A stretch of DNA of 36,726 bases from Prasinococcaceae sp. CCMP 1430 (GCA_013416795.1 RQSC01000842.1:1-36726), one strand, 5' to 3'. Counted from the stretch's first letter, positions 1 to 9,746 are shown. Made by a program: numbers and translations. The notes: a model not told the origin generated them from the sequence alone.

Positions 1-2
1 CG

Positions 3-3000
3 TGCTCCCGCCTCCCGCGGCGCGCGAGCGCCGCACGCGACGAGCGCCGCGCGGCGGCGGGCGGCAAGCGCTTCCGCGAGGTCGCGGCAGAGCTCGGCGT
101 GGACGCGTGGCAGCGCTTCACGTCGGTGGCGCCCCCACAGTGCCCGCACGCGCAGACCTCGTTTCGCGACGGCAAGCTCGCGCGTGTCGAGGGGGTCTTC
201 TGCGAGGGCGTGCTATTCAGCGGCGGCGTGGCGACGGGCGACGTCGACGGCGACGGCGTGGATGACCTCGTAATGACGCGCTACGACGACAGCCCGGTGC
301 TCTTCCGCGGCACGCGCGACGGCGGCTTCGAGGACGCCTCGGAGGGGGCGGGACTCGTGGGCGTCGCCGGGCACACAAACGGGGCGCTGCTCTTCGACGC
401 CGACAACGACGGCGACCTCGACCTCTACATCACCACCGTGGGCAGCACGAGCGGGCACCTTTTCTTCGTCAACGACGGCGCGGGGCACTTCACTGAGGTC
501 GCGGAGGAGCGCGGCGTGATGCTGGCGACGCCCTACCCGAACAGCGGCACCAACCCCACCGCGGCAGACATCGACGGCGACGGCTTCCTCGACCTCCTCG
601 TGCCCGAATGGCTGCCCGACTTCAGCCGCACGCCTGAGTCCCCGCAGGTGACAGCCGCCATGGGGGGCTCGCGCCTGCTGCGCAACCGCGGCGCCGAGGG
701 CGACGCGTGCGGCCCCGCGCGCGACCAGAGCTGCGCGGGCCACTTCGTGGACGTGACGGTGAGCGCGGGCATCTCCCTCCCGCCGAACATCAATACGGAC
801 ACCGAGGGGTACGGCAAAGGCAACTACGACTTCCAGGCCGTGTGGCTCGACCAAAACGACGACGATCTCATCGACATGCTGATGGTCTCGGACTTCGGCG
901 GGTCGCGCGTGTGGATGAACGCCGGCAACGGGACCTTCGAGGACGCAGGGACGCCGGGGGGATGGATGGCGTACAGGCCCGACGCGATGGGGTCGGCGCT
1001 CGGCGACTTCACGGGCAACGGCAGGCTGGACGTGTTCCTGTCGGGCATCTACGACATAGACGAGCGCAAAGAACGCTCGCAGCTGATGCACGCGTTTGCG
1101 ATGGGTAACCTGCTGTGCATCGGCGAGCGCGGAGGGCAGAACAACTTCGAGGCGGACAGCCGCGAGACCGCGCGCCTGGGAATCAACCACGACTTCTGGG
1201 CATGGGGCTCCGCGTTCGTCGACCACGACAACTCGGGCGTGCTCTCGCTGGCCGTGACCAACGGCATGGACGTGCCAGGGATCACCGAGGACGACGGGCT
1301 GTACCTGAATCGCTCGGCGCACTTCTACGTGCGGGAGACCGCGGAGCCGACGTCGCCGCTTGCCGACCAGGGGCCGGGCGTGGGGTTCGCGCCTCGCACG
1401 GAAGGGCGCGCGCTGCTCACGTGGGACTTTGACGACGACGGCGCCATTGACATGGTGCACACCGGCAACAAGGCCAGGATGGAGTTGTATCGCAACGAGG
1501 GCGAGGCTGCCGGCCTGGAGCATGGAGCGTGGCTCCGCGTGAGCGTCAAGGAGCCACCGGCCCGCGGAGGCCGCGACTCGCTGGGCGCGCGCGTGCGCGT
1601 GCAGCTCGTCGGCGACGGCGAGTGGCGCCTCGGCTCCATCGGGCCGAAGGAGGGCTACCTTGCCAACGGCATGGTCGACGCGCACTTCGGCCTCGGCGAC
1701 GTTTCTACCGAGACGCCCGTGCACGCTGTGGAGGTGCGCTGGCCGGCGACGGGCAACGAGATGGTCCTTTACAACGTCTCACACAGCCGAACGCTGGTGG
1801 TGACGTCCCCCGCGGGATTCGAGGAGCGGGTGGTCATTGACTTTGCCTCGCAGGTGGATCGGTGCGCGCGCGCCACGATCGAGGCGATCACGCAGCCCGA
1901 GGCGGGAGGGGGCTCGCTTGTGCTCGAGCCATCGAGGCGCTCCATCCGTTACTATCCGCCCGCGCTTGCGCCCGGCACGAAGGCGACGCACAACTTCACG
2001 TACGTGCTCGGCGACGGCCTGGGTGGCACGTCCGAGGCCACGGTGACCCTGGCGCTCAGCGCATCGGAGGTGGCGTCCGGCGGCGAGGCGCCAACGAAAG
2101 GGTACGCGCCCTTCGACGGCCACGGCAACAACGTCGCGAACCCGACGCTCGGCTGCCCCTTCGCCCCCATGCTGCGCAGGGCCGGCTACGATTATGCCGA
2201 CGGCGTCGACGCCGCCGCCGGTCTGAATCGGCCGAGCGCTCGGCTCGTGTCCAACGCGCTGTGCCGGCAGGTCGGTAGTATGCCAGGCAGAGCGCGGCTG
2301 AACGACCTGCACACCAACTTCGGTCAGCTACTTGCGCACGACCTCGACTTCTCGACGCCCTTTGCCAACGCCAAGGTCGAGAGCAACCTCCCCATCGACG
2401 TCCCTGCTGGCGACCCGTGGTTCGACAGCTCCGCGGCGGGAGAGAAGACACTGCGCTTCAAGCGCAGCGGCGTCGTGGCGGGCACTGGCGCCAACTTCGA
2501 GATCCCACGCGAGCAATTCAACAAGGTGACATCGTTCCTGGATCTCTCGCAGGTGTACGGCTCGGACGCGACGCGCGCGGGAGCGCAGCGCGAGCGGAAG
2601 GGCGGCCGTTTGCTCATGGCCAGCGACGGGCTCCTGCCGCTCAACACGCTCGGGGTGCCGAATGCCAACCCGCTTGACAGGCCTCGCGAGGAGCTCTTCG
2701 TCTCCGGCGACAATCGGGCGAATGTGCAGCCGGGACTCTTGGTGCTGCACACGCTGTGGCACCGCGAACACAACGCCAATGCGGACGAGCTCGCGGCAGA
2801 GCTCGTCGAGGGACGCGCGGCGCGTGGCGACGCGCGAGGGGCTACCCTCACGGCCGAGGATGACGAGTCGCTCTTCCTGCGCGCGAGAGCCCTGACGATG
2901 GCGAAGTGGCAGGCCATCGTGGTGTACGAGTATCTGCCGCTCCTCCTGGGTGTGCGCTCGCTGGGCCCGTATGGCGGCTACAACGCCAGCGCGCATCCGG

Positions 3001-3887
3001 GCGTCAGCAACGAGTTCGCGACGGCGGCATTCCGCTACGGCCACTCTGCGGTGGCGGACGTGCTGCTGCGCCTGGACGAGCGTGGCGAAGAGCACGCGGC
3101 GGGCCACCTGCTCCTTCGCGATGCCTACTTCACGCCGGGCCGCGTGCGCGTCGAGGGCGGCATCGAGCCGCTGGCGCGTGGCATGCTCGCCCAGCCGGCG
3201 CAGGAGATTGACACGCGCATGGTGGAAGGCCTGCGCAACTTCCTCTTCGGCACATCGCGCGACGGCCTCGACTTGTGCGCGGTCAACATCCAGCGAGGGC
3301 GTGACCACGGCCTGGCCGACTTCAACAGCGCGAGGGAGGCGTACGGGCTCCCGCGCGTGCGCGACTTCGCGGAGGTGACGCCCGACGCGACCGTGCGCGC
3401 GCACCTCGAGGCGTTGTATGAGTCGGTCGACGACGTGGACCTGTTCGTCGCGGGGCTTGCCGAGCGCCACGTGAGGGGCGGCGCGCTGGGCGAGACGTTC
3501 GCCGCCATCATCGCCGAGCAGTTCGAGCGCACGCGCGCGGCGGATCGCTTCTGGTTCGAGAACGCAGACACGGCCCCCTTCCCCGAGCGCATTCCCGAGC
3601 TGCGCGCGACGCGCATCTGTGACATTCTCCAGAGGAACGCCCCCGGTGTGCGGTGCCCCGACGGTGGGTCCGCCTTCGTGCTCGATGCCGACGTCGGGGG
3701 CGATGGCGGCGACGGCGGCGGGGTCGAGTACGGCGGCGCTGTCGTTGCACTCGTTGGCGCTGGCAGCGCCCTCGGAGGCGCCGGCGTGGCGCTGCTGATG
3801 ACCCTGGCGGCGAGGCGTGCGGCAGCTTCAAGAGGAGGAGGGCGGCCGTACAAGCACGCCGCCCAGGCGAATGGGGGCACTCTGTAG
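3..3887 (+). CDS. FG-GAP/UnbV propeller fused to animal-type haem peroxidase, C-terminal membrane anchor (5' partial)
   Basis: The frame is open from the window edge with no ATG before the first repeats, so the 5' end lies outside or in an upstream exon. Seen in order: seven FG-GAP/VCBS-type calcium motifs such as DVDGDGVDD, DADNDGDLD and DFDDDGAID (about nt 240-1460); an ASPIC/UnbV segment (about 1570-1800); a bacterial Ig/cadherin-like segment (about 1855-2070, YVLGDGLGGTSEATVT); then an animal haem peroxidase domain (about 2090-3650). Peroxidase hallmarks are the distal His in LLAHDLDFS (codon 2337-2339), SFLDLSQVYGSD, HTLWHREHN, the proximal His in FRYGHSAV (codon 3042-3044) and NIQRGRDHGL. 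A hydrophobic segment (about 3723-3810) and a basic tail follow, suggesting a type I cell-surface protein with an extracellular peroxidase. Peroxidases of this family oxidise halides or phenolics with H2O2; the substrate here is unknown. The coding stretch has no intron. Confidence 0.9.
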   Translation, partial: CSRLPRRASAARDERRAAAGGKRFREVAAELGVDAWQRFTSVAPPQCPHAQTSFRDGKLARVEGVFCEGVLFSGGVATGDVDGDGVDDLVMTRYDDSPVLFRGTRDGGFEDASEGAGLVGVAGHTNGALLFDADNDGDLDLYITTVGSTSGHLFFVNDGAGHFTEVAEERGVMLATPYPNSGTNPTAADIDGDGFLDLLVPEWLPDFSRTPESPQVTAAMGGSRLLRNRGAEGDACGPARDQSCAGHFVDVTVSAGISLPPNINTDTEGYGKGNYDFQAVWLDQNDDDLIDMLMVSDFGGSRVWMNAGNGTFEDAGTPGGWMAYRPDAMGSALGDFTGNGRLDVFLSGIYDIDERKERSQLMHAFAMGNLLCIGERGGQNNFEADSRETARLGINHDFWAWGSAFVDHDNSGVLSLAVTNGMDVPGITEDDGLYLNRSAHFYVRETAEPTSPLADQGPGVGFAPRTEGRALLTWDFDDDGAIDMVHTGNKARMELYRNEGEAAGLEHGAWLRVSVKEPPARGGRDSLGARVRVQLVGDGEWRLGSIGPKEGYLANGMVDAHFGLGDVSTETPVHAVEVRWPATGNEMVLYNVSHSRTLVVTSPAGFEERVVIDFASQVDRCARATIEAITQPEAGGGSLVLEPSRRSIRYYPPALAPGTKATHNFTYVLGDGLGGTSEATVTLALSASEVASGGEAPTKGYAPFDGHGNNVANPTLGCPFAPMLRRAGYDYADGVDAAAGLNRPSARLVSNALCRQVGSMPGRARLNDLHTNFGQLLAHDLDFSTPFANAKVESNLPIDVPAGDPWFDSSAAGEKTLRFKRSGVVAGTGANFEIPREQFNKVTSFLDLSQVYGSDATRAGAQRERKGGRLLMASDGLLPLNTLGVPNANPLDRPREELFVSGDNRANVQPGLLVLHTLWHREHNANADELAAELVEGRAARGDARGATLTAEDDESLFLRARALTMAKWQAIVVYEYLPLLLGVRSLGPYGGYNASAHPGVSNEFATAAFRYGHSAVADVLLRLDERGEEHAAGHLLLRDAYFTPGRVRVEGGIEPLARGMLAQPAQEIDTRMVEGLRNFLFGTSRDGLDLCAVNIQRGRDHGLADFNSAREAYGLPRVRDFAEVTPDATVRAHLEALYESVDDVDLFVAGLAERHVRGGALGETFAAIIAEQFERTRAADRFWFENADTAPFPERIPELRATRICDILQRNAPGVRCPDGGSAFVLDADVGGDGGDGGGVEYGGAVVALVGAGSALGGAGVALLMTLAARRAAASRGGGRPYKHAAQANGGTL

Positions 3888-4038
3888 TCTCGAGTCGTCC
3901 GGCAATGGTAGCTGAGACTGTGCGGATGTTGGAGAGGCTGAAGTGGCGCGTGGCACACTGAGACTTTTGTATCGTACTAATCCAATTGACAATCCATTCA
4001 ACCTGTGCATCGATCGAGCGCTCGCGGCCGGCGCCAGA

Positions 4039-4056
4039 CCCCCCCCCCCCCCCCCC

Positions 4057-4090
<34 letters not shown>
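4039..4090. repeat. Homopolymer pair: about 20 C followed directly by about 32 G
   Basis: A run of C (4039-4058) abuts a run of G (4059-4090), making a perfect loopless inverted repeat. It sits in the 698-bp gap between the convergent peroxidase and APEM9-like genes. The strand could fold as a hairpin, or the G run as a quadruplex. Equally it may be an assembly or polymerase artefact, since exact lengths of such runs are unreliable. The rest of the gap (3888-4585) is low-complexity GC-rich DNA in which I see no gene. Confidence 0.9.
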
Positions 4091-4091
<1 letters not shown>

Positions 4092-4585
4092 GCGTGTCGC
4101 GCCTCGCATGCGCGCGCGCCGTCTCTGAGCGCGAGCGGCGGGCGCGGCCGTTGCCTGCAACGCGGCGCTTTCCGCGCGCGGCATGGTCGGCGCGGGCCAC
4201 GGTGACGCGCGCGCGGCCCTTGCATGCACAACTCGGACCGTCTGCCGGTGCCGCAGCGGGACGGGGCAGCGCCGGGCTACGCGGAGGAGATGGCATGTGG
4301 CTGCCGCTATCGCAGGTGGCGGGCGGAACGGGGCGGCGCCGCAGGGCGGGCAGGGGTGTGTGTGGGCGGGGGAGGGGGGGCAAGGGAAAACGAAAAGGCG
4401 CGCGTTGGATCCCGCAGTGGGCGCGGGCGTTGCAGCAGTACCACGCGCGTGCGTTCAGTGCTGCTCACCGACGTGCGCTGCGCTTACGTTCCCGCGCGGG
4501 GTCGGAGCAGAGGCGCGGGTCGGGAAGCCTCGCGCGGGAGACGGGGGGGAGATCTCGCGTGCGGCGGCCACGGCGCGGCCGCAGC

Positions 4586-5575
4586 TCAGAGCTGTCCAGT
4601 AGCGGCCGGCGCGCCGAAGGCAATGCGCCCGAGGTCGCCGATCGAGCGCTGCACGGCGCGGATCGCCGACTGCCCGCGCGAGCTCAGCAGCATAGCGAGC
4701 ACCGCCGCGCCTGCGACGGCGATCGTCGCGCCATGCGCGTCGAGCGGCCACGTGCCCAGCTTCAGGTTGCTCGCGATGCTGCCGACGCCATCTCCGCCCG
4801 CGGCGGCACCCTTGCTGCTCGCCACCGCGGCGGGCGCCGCGCCCGCCGGGGCCTTGCCAGTCGCTGAGCGCGCGGGTAGGGTCGGCGCCGAGGTAGACGC
4901 CTCCGCTTTGCGCGCGAGCGCAGCCTCCGCCGCGGCAGCCTCCTCCTCCTCCTCCTCGGCCGCCACAGCCTCGGCGATCTGCTTGAGGATCTGGGCCTTG
5001 GCGGTCGCCTCGAGCGCGCCAGCGGGCAGCGCCTTCACCCACGCCTCCGCGGCGGCCGCGTCGCCTTCGGCGGTGTATGTGATATCGAATGCGTACATGC
5101 GCGCGCAAGCAGCCACGCGCTTGGCCATGGTGCGCGTGCTGTCCAGCTTGCCGAGCCGCGCGAGCGCGGGCGACGCGCCGTCCGCACCGGCGACGTACGC
5201 CGCGATCAGCGCCGCCGCCGCGTCGCGGCCGGGCTTGCCCTGCGCGGCCATTAGGTTTGCGAGTAGGACGACGATCGAGGCGTGGCAGTTTGCCACACCG
5301 CCCACCAGCTCATTGAGCACCGCCTCACACTCCTTCGTGCGCATCATCTTGTCGTACGCCTGCAACAGCACGAAGAGCGCGCATGTGACCAGCGAGCCCC
5401 CGTCGGCGGCCTCGCGCGCAGAGGCGCTCCCTGCGGCGCGCACGGCGGCCACGGCCGACTCCGCCGCGTCATCGAAACATCCACACACCAGATAGCGCTC
5501 CGCCTCGTCCAGGCGCGCCTCGGGCCCGACCGCCGCCGTCGCGGCCGCGATGCGCCTGTCGATGTCCGAGAGCAT
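4586..5575 (-). CDS. APEM9/PEX26-like tail-anchored peroxisome biogenesis protein (tentative)
   Basis: From the ATG at 5575 the protein is 329 aa. The N-terminal helical part contains the motif EAERYLVCGCFDDAAES, which resembles the conserved start of plant APEM9 proteins (a Tyr-Leu-Val-Cys helix followed by paired helices). A Glu-run (EEEEEE) and an Ala-rich linker follow. Near the C-terminus is one hydrophobic segment (ATIAVAGAAVLAMLLSS, about residues 283-299) with a 30-residue tail, as in tail-anchored proteins. APEM9 in plants, like PEX26 and PEX15 elsewhere, docks the PEX1-PEX6 AAA ATPase on peroxisomes to recycle PEX5; that role is inferred here from similarity I recognise by eye. The frame stays open upstream of this ATG (FRKEFGESIDAAM) up to the N at 5612, so the true start may lie at or beyond the N. 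It is convergent with the peroxidase gene and head-to-head with the DUF3007 gene. Confidence 0.5.
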   Translation of the reverse strand: MLSDIDRRIAAATAAVGPEARLDEAERYLVCGCFDDAAESAVAAVRAAGSASAREAADGGSLVTCALFVLLQAYDKMMRTKECEAVLNELVGGVANCHASIVVLLANLMAAQGKPGRDAAAALIAAYVAGADGASPALARLGKLDSTRTMAKRVAACARMYAFDITYTAEGDAAAAEAWVKALPAGALEATAKAQILKQIAEAVAAEEEEEEAAAAEAALARKAEASTSAPTLPARSATGKAPAGAAPAAVASSKGAAAGGDGVGSIASNLKLGTWPLDAHGATIAVAGAAVLAMLLSSRGQSAIRAVQRSIGDLGRIAFGAPAATGQL

Positions 5576-6473
5576 CGCCGCGTCGATGCTCTCACCGAAC
5601 TCCTTGCGGAANACACGCGCGCGCCCCGCGCGTCGCGCCGCGCCGCCGCGCCCGGATGCGTTTCGACCTCGCGGTCCGCCGGCGCCGGTCCGACCGGGTC
5701 TTCCTTCGGACGCAGGGGGGGCATCCCAGGCGCACGACCGGGGATCTCCCGCGATGGAAGCGCGTCCCAGGGTTCGTTCGGCGCGCGTCCCTGGTCTGCG
5801 GAGCCGACGGCGTCGCGGCGGCGGCGCGCTCGCGCGCGCTGCGCTGCGCGCGCGCCCGAAAGCCCTCCTCGCACCCATCACCACACAAGGGGAGTTCGGG
5901 AAGACGCGCGGGGTCTCTCTCTGTCCGTGGTGTCTGTGTTGAGAGGAGCGCAGGACTGTGTGCACACGTGCCGTGACGGAACCGTGGGCCGCTTCCTCCT
6001 CGCGCTTCGTCTCGGTCTCTGCCCTTCCATCGAGTTCCCCAAGGCGCACGCCTCGGCAGGGTGAGTCGGCACCGCAGCTGGGGAGTCGACTGCCCGCCAG
6101 AGCACGCGCGGAGCGGCCCATCACCGCGGCCTTGTTCGGATGGACCCATCGCACGCAGCATTCACACCGCACCTCTCTTGCTGGCGAAGGTGCCGGCTGC
6201 GCGCCGCGCTCTTGCGAAGCCGCGGGTGAGAAGCGCGCAGCCGCTCGCAGCTGCGACCCGTGCGACCCGTGCGACCTTGCGACAGCGCGAGGTTGAGGTT
6301 GTCATTTAGGGTTTATCCGCGGGTGCGACCGGGCCGCGAGGACAGTCGCGGCGACCCCGTCGTTTTTGTGGTAAAAGAAGTTCTGTGTTTTGCGGAATTT
6401 GGCATTGTCTCTGCGGACTCTGGTTATTTGGCCCGGCGCAGAGCAGGGTTTCCGTTCGGGCGCATGGCGTTTG
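5576..6473. promoter_or_regulatory. Divergent promoter region with a perfect telo-box at 6305-6315
   Basis: This stretch separates the head-to-head APEM9-like (-) and DUF3007 (+) genes. The only clear motif is TTTAGGGTTTA at 6305-6315, whose complement contains the plant telo-box AAACCCTAA, about 160 bp before the DUF3007 ATG. In plants the telo-box is bound by Trb/PUR-type factors at promoters of growth and translation genes; use here is inference. The open frames running through this region look like GC-rich noise. Confidence 0.5.
5612..5612. other. Ambiguous base N at the 5' end of the APEM9-like gene
   Basis: A single N interrupts an otherwise open minus-strand frame just upstream of the first usable ATG. 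It may be a collapsed gap of unknown size, so the N-terminus of the gene to its left is uncertain. Confidence 0.9.
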
Positions 6474-6920
6474 ATGTGGGCGCGCGAGCGGCGCGAGCAC
6501 GGGGCGCCACGGCGGCGCGGCGCGCGACCGCGGCGCGCGGCGGCGCGCGCCGAGGGCGGTGCCGACGGCGCGGAGCAGCAGGAGGGGAGGAAGTTCGTGC
6601 AGAACACCGAGTTCGGGCGCTCGCGCAAGGACGTGCTGCTCATCTGCGCGGCGCTCTTCGTGCTGCCGTTCGGCCTGCGCTCGGCGCTTGAGGCCGCGGG
6701 CATGTCGCACCTGCGCGCGGGCTCGACGAGCGTGGCCCTCTTCATGGTGGTGGTCATGCTCGGCTACACGAGCACGTACCTCTTCCGTGTGGGGCGCAAG
6801 GAAATGACGTACATCACGCAGCTCAAGGAGTACGAGGAGGCCGTCATGGAGAAGCGCCTCGAGGAGATGCCCAGCGCCGAGGTCGAGAAGCTGCTGGAAG
6901 AGCTCTCAGGGGACAAGTGA
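6474..6920 (+). CDS. DUF3007-family plastid membrane protein
   Basis: The conserved part starts at about nt 6613 (EFGRSRKDVLL) and has two hydrophobic segments (LICAALFVLPFGL and SVALFMVVVMLGYTSTYLF). The family signature follows: YLFRVGRKEMTY, then QLKEYEEAVMEKRLEEM and an acidic end. This is the cyanobacterial/plastid DUF3007 pattern, an uncharacterised thylakoid-type membrane protein with the C-terminal helix on one side. The start is uncertain. The ATG at 6474 is in frame and gives 148 aa with an Arg/Ala-rich leader. An ATG ten bases earlier (6464) in another frame also opens an Ala/Arg/Thr-rich transit-peptide-like leader (MAFDVGARAARARG), so either an unseen splice or a one-base error may hide the real leader. 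No typical ER signal peptide is visible. Confidence 0.8.
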   Translation: MWARERREHGAPRRRGARPRRAAARAEGGADGAEQQEGRKFVQNTEFGRSRKDVLLICAALFVLPFGLRSALEAAGMSHLRAGSTSVALFMVVVMLGYTSTYLFRVGRKEMTYITQLKEYEEAVMEKRLEEMPSAEVEKLLEELSGDK

Positions 6921-7232
6921 ACAGCGTGCTGCGGAGACCGGGTGGTGGCCGCTGCCTCCCCACTCTAGCTAGAGCTGCAGTAGTGAGTCCGCGAGAGGCG
7001 CCAGCTGGCCGGGGGCTGCACACCGCGCGCCGGCGTGACAAGCAAGACTGTTTCGTTTACGTCTGACGTGTGTTTTATGAGTACATGGGCGCCCGCGCTC
7101 GCGTGTGTGCCCGAGCGCGCGGCCTGTCGCGATTTGCTGCATTGTTGGCGCAGCTCTCTCACCACTCCATTCCCCCAGCCCCGCCTGGCGGGGTGGCATC
7201 CGTGCGATTCTTGAGCCAGCGAGTGGCGGCCC
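6921..7232. other. Convergent 3' intergenic region (DUF3007 / RING gene)
   Basis: 312 bp between two facing stop codons, expected to hold both 3' UTRs. It is less GC-rich around 7035-7085. I see no gene, repeat or recognisable polyadenylation signal in it. Confidence 0.5.
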
Positions 7233-9045
7233 TCACCCGGACCCGGCCATCTCCTCGAGCTGCAGGGCTCGCTGGTCGGCCTTGGCGCGGTTCTGTTTGC
7301 GGCGCGCGCGCCGGCCGGGCTTGCCGCTGCTGCCCGGCGTGTGCACGTGCTGCGGCGGCGACGCGCCGAAGACCTGCGCGCGCGGTGTGTGGCACATGAT
7401 GGCAGCGCGTGAGGCGCGTCAGCGGGCGGGCGCGTACGGGCGTCCATGCGAGCGCGCGAGGGCGTCGCCAGGCCGATGCAGCCAGCGCGCACGTGCGCGC
7501 GCCGCCCACCTTGTCCGATGGCCCGCTGTTGCGCCTCCCCCATCCCCCGGCCGCATTGGGCGACGTCCCAAGGTAGCCCGCACTGAGCGCGGGCGACTTG
7601 CTGAGCTTGCCGCCGCTATACTTTGGCGAGCGCGCGTGCGCGCTGCTGCCCGCGCCGCTGCTGCCCGAGCCGCCCGCGCCGTTCCTGCCCCTGCGTGGGA
7701 CGGCCGACATGCGGCCGGCCTGCACGTAGCCGCCCGCGCCGAAGCGGCGGTTTCCCAGCGTGATTTGGTTGCGCACCTTGTGGCTCGCGCGATAGCCACA
7801 GTCGTCGTCGTAGTCGCAGTCCAGGTCCCACTGGCACTCGTCGTCGTGGTCGTCGAAGCTGGTGTTGGGCGACGCGCAGTGGTCCTCGGCGCCGCGCAGA
7901 GCCTGCTTGCCGCGCACGAACCATGAGGCGCGCAACAAGAGCGTCACCGGCTCCTCGCCGAGCTCGTCCCCAACGGAGCCGTCCAGCGCGCGCCGGGTGA
8001 GCATGTATTCGAAAGGCACCTTGCAGGTCGGGCAAGGCACCTGCGCGTCGTTGTTGTCCCCTGCCTTGAAGCGCGCCCAGTCGAGGATGCAGCCGATGCA
8101 GTATGCGTGCATGCATCCCTTGACCAGCGAAAGCTCCTCGTATGGCACCTCATCGAGGCAAACCGCGCAAAGCACAGCGTCGTCCTCCTCTTCCGGCGCC
8201 TCGGGCGGCCCTTCGGGCAGGGGCGCCTTGCCCTTGCCGACGAGCGCATCCTCCGCCGGGGCGTATTCCGAAGACGGCGACACGCTGAGTGGCGAGCTGC
8301 TGCCGTGCATTTCCGCCTCTGCGTCGGCCGCTGCGTCGGGGCGCGCGTCCATGTCCACCGCCCACTCGTCGTCGTCGGAATGCGCAAACATGGCGTCGTC
8401 GGCGCCCCAGCCGCACAGCGGGTCAGCGGCGGGCGGCGGGGTTTGAAGCTCCTCGCCGTAGTCGAAAGGCAGCCAGCCGTCGTCGCTGGCATTGCCATCG
8501 CAGCGAACGCCTGGCGCATGGTCGTCCTCGGCCGCCTTGCTCTTGCCCTTGCCCTTGTCCGCCGCTGCCGCATCGGGCGAGCCCTCACGCGCAAGCACGA
8601 AGGGGGGGGTGGAGGGCGTCGCCACGGGCATAGCCGCTGCCGCTGTAGGCGGCGTCGCCGGACACGCCGCCGCTGCCACTGAAGGCGCCGCCGCTGAGGG
8701 AGACGACGCCGTCCCTGCCACAGCCGCGGCCGCCGTGGGCCACGCTTCCACATCAACCACCGTGCCACCCACCTCGGGGAGCGCGCCGTCCGCCTGGGGC
8801 GCCTTGCGCGGCACGCCCCACCCTCCCCACGCGGGTGCGGGGCGCCCGGCCAGCGTCGAGCGCTCGCCGAGCGCAGGCCAACAGCTGCTGCCCCCGGCGG
8901 CGCTTGCGGGCTCGGGCGCGGCCGCTGCCGCCAGGTGGAAGAGGCGCTCTCCATGCGGCGTGGGGAAGAGCTCCACACCCACGCGCCCGCCGTCCACCAT
9001 CAGGCACACCACCACGGCGAGCGCGCCGCCGTCCGCGTGCGACAT
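7233..9045 (-). CDS. RING-HC finger protein (probable E3 ubiquitin ligase), two exons
   Basis: Exon 1 runs 9045-7510 and exon 2 7373-7233, with a 136-nt GT-AG intron (7509-7374, gtgggc...gcgcag) in phase 0; together 558 aa. The second exon (VFGASPPQHVH, then GRRARRKQNRAKADQRALQL and stop) is inferred from phase and coding character. The N-terminal half is Ala/Pro/acidic low complexity. A C3HC4 RING follows: CAVCLDEV, CMHAYCIGC and CPTC, with 13 residues between the first two pairs. After it comes an acidic stretch rich in Asp and the motif LGNRRFGAGGYVQAGR, which matches a plant RING family ending in LGNRRWGDNGYVRAGR. This supports a cytosolic or nuclear ubiquitin ligase; substrates are unknown. 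The start is the first ATG before the conserved MSHADGGALAVVV. It is head-to-head with the UPF0114 gene. Confidence 0.82.
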
Positions 9046-9341
9046 CGCTCGCGCCCGCGCCCGCACGAGCGTTCCGGAGCTCGAGGCAAACCGCCGCGCA
9101 CGCTCGTCAAGCCCCCTTCCCCTACTCACCCCCCCTTTCTCTCCGCGCAGCTGCGCGCCTCGCCCGGGCGGGTGACCTGCCGCGCGCGCGCGCTCGCGCG
9201 CGCGCCCCAGCGAGCGGCCACAGCTCCCCGCTCCCCCCAGGGGAGCCGGCCGGCCGCGGGTGCGGAGAGGCCGAGGGGAAAGCCGGAGGGACCGCGCCAC
9301 GAGCGGCAGAACGGGCGTCTGGAAAGGTCGAGGATTGCTCG

Positions 9342-9369
<28 letters not shown>
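9342..9369. repeat. Poly-C run of about 28 bases
   Basis: An uninterrupted C tract in the divergent promoter between the RING (-) and UPF0114 (+) genes, about 300 bp upstream of the RING ATG. On the minus strand it is a G run able to form a quadruplex. Its length may be inexact in the assembly. Confidence 0.9.
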
Positions 9370-9372
<3 letters not shown>

Positions 9373-9714
9373 TGCGCCCTGCGCCCCCTCCCCCTCCCAC
9401 CCTCCCCACCACCAGCACACCTCCCCGCGCGCCCGCGCGCGCACACGCGCGCGCGCGCTGAACGCCGGGTCGGAGCCGGCGCCGCCCGCCGCCATCCGGA
9501 GCCGCGCACGCTCGTGCGCGCTCACGGACGCACGCACATGCGACGCCCGCGCGCCTCACCCTCCAGTGTGCCCTGAGCAGCCGCCGGCGCCCGCAGCGCG
9601 CCGCCAGAGCGGTGTGCCGCCACCACCACCGTCACCACCACCTCGGCGCCCGCCGCCGCCACGCTCCCAGCCGCCGCCGCCAAGTCGCAGCACGGGGTTT
9701 GCACCGTGAGGTTC

Positions 9715-9746
9715 GGGTTTATAGTTAGGGTGTAAATAACGGGTTT
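9715..9746. promoter_or_regulatory. Telomere-repeat-like cluster in the RING/UPF0114 divergent promoter
   Basis: Three degenerate telomere-type units lie close together in AT-richer sequence (GGGTTTATAG, TTAGGGTG, CGGGTTTA). They sit about 280 bp before the UPF0114 ATG. Similar motifs recur in other gaps of this window. Function is inferred only. Confidence 0.4.

Noticed and set aside
213-1724. 503-codon open frame antisense to the FG-GAP/peroxidase gene
   Set aside because: It has shadow composition opposite repeated calcium motifs and no recognisable protein.
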